64,000 nt of DNA from an uncultured Clostridia bacterium. GTDB lineage: Bacteria > Bacillota > Clostridia > TANB77 > CAG-508. The DNA is taken from assembly GCA_934162205.1 (NCBI GenBank), contig CAKPIA010000001.1, positions 124,001 through 188,000 on the forward strand, given 5' to 3'. Both the position numbers and the translations under genes were made by a program. Positions 62,006 through 64,000 of this stretch are shown piece by piece; the first letter of the stretch is position 1; every line of letters begins with the position of its first letter. Under the pieces are notes generated by a model. That model saw only the letters and a program-made list of their open reading frames with translations, made no database searches and was not told the DNA's origin.

Positions 62006-62073
62006 ACTCTTTTTCTCCTTTTTAGTTTAATTTACTATATTTTATGCTTTTTACATTTTTATGTTACTATATG

Positions 62074-62814
62074 TTATTCATACTCTACATTTACTAAAAA
62101 AAGACCTTGTGGAGGAAGTGTTTTCCCAGCATTTTCTCTTTTCTGTTCTTTTATTATATTTAAAATTTCTTCTGGTTGTATTTTTCCTATTCCAACATCA
62201 ACTAATGTTCCAGCAATAATTCGTACCATGTTATATAAAAAACCATTACCTGTAAGTTCTATATAAATTCTTTCGTTTTCATCATATACTTTTGCTTTGT
62301 ATATTGTTCTAACACTACTTTTACTACTTGTCCCACTTGCTTTAAATGCTTTAAAATCATGTTCTCCTTCAAAATATTTTACCGCTTCTTTCATTTTATC
62401 AACATTTAATTTTTGATTTATATGACATTCTAAATTTCTATATATTGCTGATGGAAACTTAGAATTATTAATTACATATCTATATGTTTTCTTTTTACAA
62501 GTTAATCTACTGTGAAATCTTTCATCTACTTCTTCTGCCTCTTTTATAACAATAGACTTTTTTAATCTTGAATTTATTGCAATTGCCATTTTTTCTATTG
62601 GGATATTTGAATTTGTTTTAAAATTTGCTACTTGTCCCAATGCATGAACTCCTGCATCAGTTCTTCCAGAAGCATTTAATTCAATATTCTCCTCCCCTGT
62701 TATTTCACTTATTGCTCTTTCTATTGTTCCCTGAATATTTAATTTATTAGGTTGTTTTTGCCATCCATTAAAATCTTTCCCATCATATTCTATTGTTAAT
62801 TTTATATTTCTCAT
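62074..62814 (-). CDS. truA: tRNA pseudouridine synthase TruA
   Basis: 246 residues. Modifies uridines 38-40 of the tRNA anticodon arm. YDGKDFNGWQKQ, catalytic Asp in ASGRTDAGVHALGQ and GNGFLYNMVRIIAGTLVDVG are intact. It follows cdaA on the same strand; in many Firmicutes this place holds cdaR instead. Confidence 0.96.
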   Translation of the reverse strand: MRNIKLTIEYDGKDFNGWQKQPNKLNIQGTIERAISEITGEENIELNASGRTDAGVHALGQVANFKTNSNIPIEKMAIAINSRLKKSIVIKEAEEVDERFHSRLTCKKKTYRYVINNSKFPSAIYRNLECHINQKLNVDKMKEAVKYFEGEHDFKAFKASGTSSKSSVRTIYKAKVYDENERIYIELTGNGFLYNMVRIIAGTLVDVGIGKIQPEEILNIIKEQKRENAGKTLPPQGLFLVNVEYE

Positions 62815-62883
62815 TTTTTCTCCTTGTAAAAATATAACTGTACTAAATTAAATTACTTTAATCTAGAACAGTTGATATTTTTA

Positions 62884-63834
62884 TTATTTATTTTCATCTT
62901 TTTTATCTTCTTCAGTAGCTTCATTATTACTATTTTTGTTTTTAAATTTATCTTTTATTCTTTTTAATCTTTCTTTGCTTTTACTTTTATCTTGTACTAA
63001 TCTTTTTGTTACAATATTATTAATTAATATTTTCTTTAATGCATCCTCTCTAACATCTGCAATTAATGTTCCATCTTTTGCAACAGAAATTTTTCCTGTT
63101 TCTTCTGATACAACAACTGCAATACTATCAGATTCTTTAGATATTCCTATTGCTGCTCTATGTCTTGTACCTAATTCTTTTGCAATGTCTTTATCCCCTG
63201 CAAGTGGAAGCATACATGCAGCTGCTGCAATTTTATTTTTACTTATTATAACTGCTCCATCGTGTAATGGTGTTTTAGGCACAAATATATTTACTAATAA
63301 TTGAGGAGATATTTGTGAATCCATTATAACTCCTGTTGAAATAATATCTTTTATTTCTATATCTCTTTCTATAACAATTAAAGCACCTGTTTTCTCTTTA
63401 GCAAGTTCTGTAACAGCAATTACTATTTTATATATATCTTCTTTTGTCTTTGTTGCAATATCTTTATCAAATCCAAAAAATTTGGTAAATTTATTTGTTC
63501 CTAATTGTTCTAATGCTCTTCTTAACTCTGGTTGGAAAATTATAAATATAAGTATTATTCCCCAATTCATTACAGTTGATAATATGTAATTTAATATATG
63601 TAAATTTAAAAGAGCACTTAATGCTGTTGCAATTATTAAAAGTGCAATACCCTTAACTAATTGCCACGCTCTTGAATCTTTGACAATTTTTAATAAGTGA
63701 TATCCTAAAAATATAACAATTGATATATCTAATATTAATGTAACTAATTTTATTGGATATTCTTGTAATGTTTGAATATATGTTAGTACTCTTTGTTCAT
63801 AAAAAGTAGAAATTATATCATTTATATCTATCAT
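62884..63834 (-). CDS. cdaA: Diadenylate cyclase CdaA (DisA_N domain)
   Basis: 316 residues. Makes c-di-AMP from two ATP; c-di-AMP controls potassium and osmotic balance. Three transmembrane helices (about 25-100), then the DAC domain with PLHDGAVII and GTRHRAAIGISKESD (catalytic DGA and RHR). Start at ATG 63834 (AGAGGT site); a longer frame lacks a site. A Lys-rich tail ends it. The partner genes cdaR and glmM do not follow directly. Confidence 0.95.
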   Translation of the reverse strand: MIDINDIISTFYEQRVLTYIQTLQEYPIKLVTLILDISIVIFLGYHLLKIVKDSRAWQLVKGIALLIIATALSALLNLHILNYILSTVMNWGIILIFIIFQPELRRALEQLGTNKFTKFFGFDKDIATKTKEDIYKIVIAVTELAKEKTGALIVIERDIEIKDIISTGVIMDSQISPQLLVNIFVPKTPLHDGAVIISKNKIAAAACMLPLAGDKDIAKELGTRHRAAIGISKESDSIAVVVSEETGKISVAKDGTLIADVREDALKKILINNIVTKRLVQDKSKSKERLKRIKDKFKNKNSNNEATEEDKKDENK

Positions 63835-63859
63835 ATTTTTTACCTCTTTTTTCTTATGT

Positions 63860-64000
63860 TTATCCAAATATAATTGCAAATATTAATGTTGAGCATGTTG
63901 CAACTAACATTAATATAGCTAAAAATAACGCCATTCCTTTAACAAAAATTTGTCCTTTATCTACATGTTTATTTGTTTTTACTTTTTCTTGTTTTTCTTT
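63860..64000 (-). CDS. C-terminal part of a membrane protein, cut by window edge
   Basis: The last 46 codons end at TAA 63862-63860. A charged stretch (KEKQEKVKTNKHVDKGQ) precedes a C-terminal hydrophobic segment (GMALFLAILMLVATCSTLIFAIIFG). It lies 26 bases upstream of cdaA on the same strand. The family cannot be told from this piece. Confidence 0.6.
   Translation of the reverse strand, partial: KEKQEKVKTNKHVDKGQIFVKGMALFLAILMLVATCSTLIFAIIFG

Overview
The window is AT-rich, Gram-positive chromosomal DNA from an endospore-forming clostridial-type bacterium, probably an uncultured or gut-associated member of Clostridia. This assignment is inference. It rests on an alpha/beta SASP, SpoVAC/AD/AE, YqfC/YqfD, PdaA, BofA and YaaL, a glmS ribozyme, an AgrBD/AgrCA quorum system, strong AGGAGG ribosome binding sites, AGA-dominated arginine usage and the order yqfC-yqfD-ybeY-era-yqzL-recO.

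Layout. 1-4.7 kb: a Tad-like cluster on the minus strand (SAF/CpaB-like protein, two MinD/ParA-like proteins, CpaF-like ATPase, start of a membrane protein). 4.9-13.5 kb: SASP, then the minus-strand cluster pdaA, yqfC, yqfD, a 403-aa unknown, ybeY, DUF3048, small unknown, era, yqzL, recO, hpf. 13.6-19.8 kb: nucleotidyltransferase, oleate hydratase with a TetR regulator, and an agr locus with agrAC facing agrBD. 20-23.8 kb: genes of different codon usage (flavoprotein-aldolase fusion, SPOUT methyltransferase, two SAM methyltransferases). 23.8-34.7 kb: pseudouridine synthase, rRNA methyltransferase, unknowns, uvrC, glmS with its ribozyme, bofA, yaaL, an exchanger, serS. 34.9-36.2 kb: a divergent PurA-like gene, again of foreign codon usage. 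36.4-43 kb: engB, DUF951, gltX, RNase J, ROK kinase. 43.2-52.6 kb: a type IV pilus operon. 52.8-64 kb: rsmB, dodecin plus spoVA, infC-rpmI-rplT, a lone VirD4/TraG-like ATPase, a metal-permease-like protein, truA, cdaA.

The most notable observation is a recurrent +1 frameshift at the codon CGG. In the AT-rich native genes I found only six in-frame CGG codons in the whole window. Three of them (recO, yqfD and an RluA/RluD-family gene) sit exactly where the conserved protein can be continued only by skipping the C and reading the following GGN as glycine. A fourth lies at the end of serS, where the same skip gives a stop three codons on. The repaired proteins have normal family lengths (242 aa RecO, 394 aa YqfD, 231 aa synthase). 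I saw no frameshift in the window away from a CGG. This pattern argues against random sequencing error and suggests that CGG is unassigned or poorly decoded here and is used, or tolerated, as a +1 recoding site. The counter-evidence is that two short native hypotheticals and five genes of atypical codon usage carry CGG without needing a shift.

Other notable items are a three-copy GC-rich interspersed repeat inside near-perfect AT-rich inverted arms, a PilM-PilN fusion, a prepilin peptidase that seems to lack the second catalytic aspartate, an ATA start for infC behind an attenuator, and an agr autoinducer precursor too short for ordinary gene finding. All homology calls are from reading motifs by eye; no database search was run.
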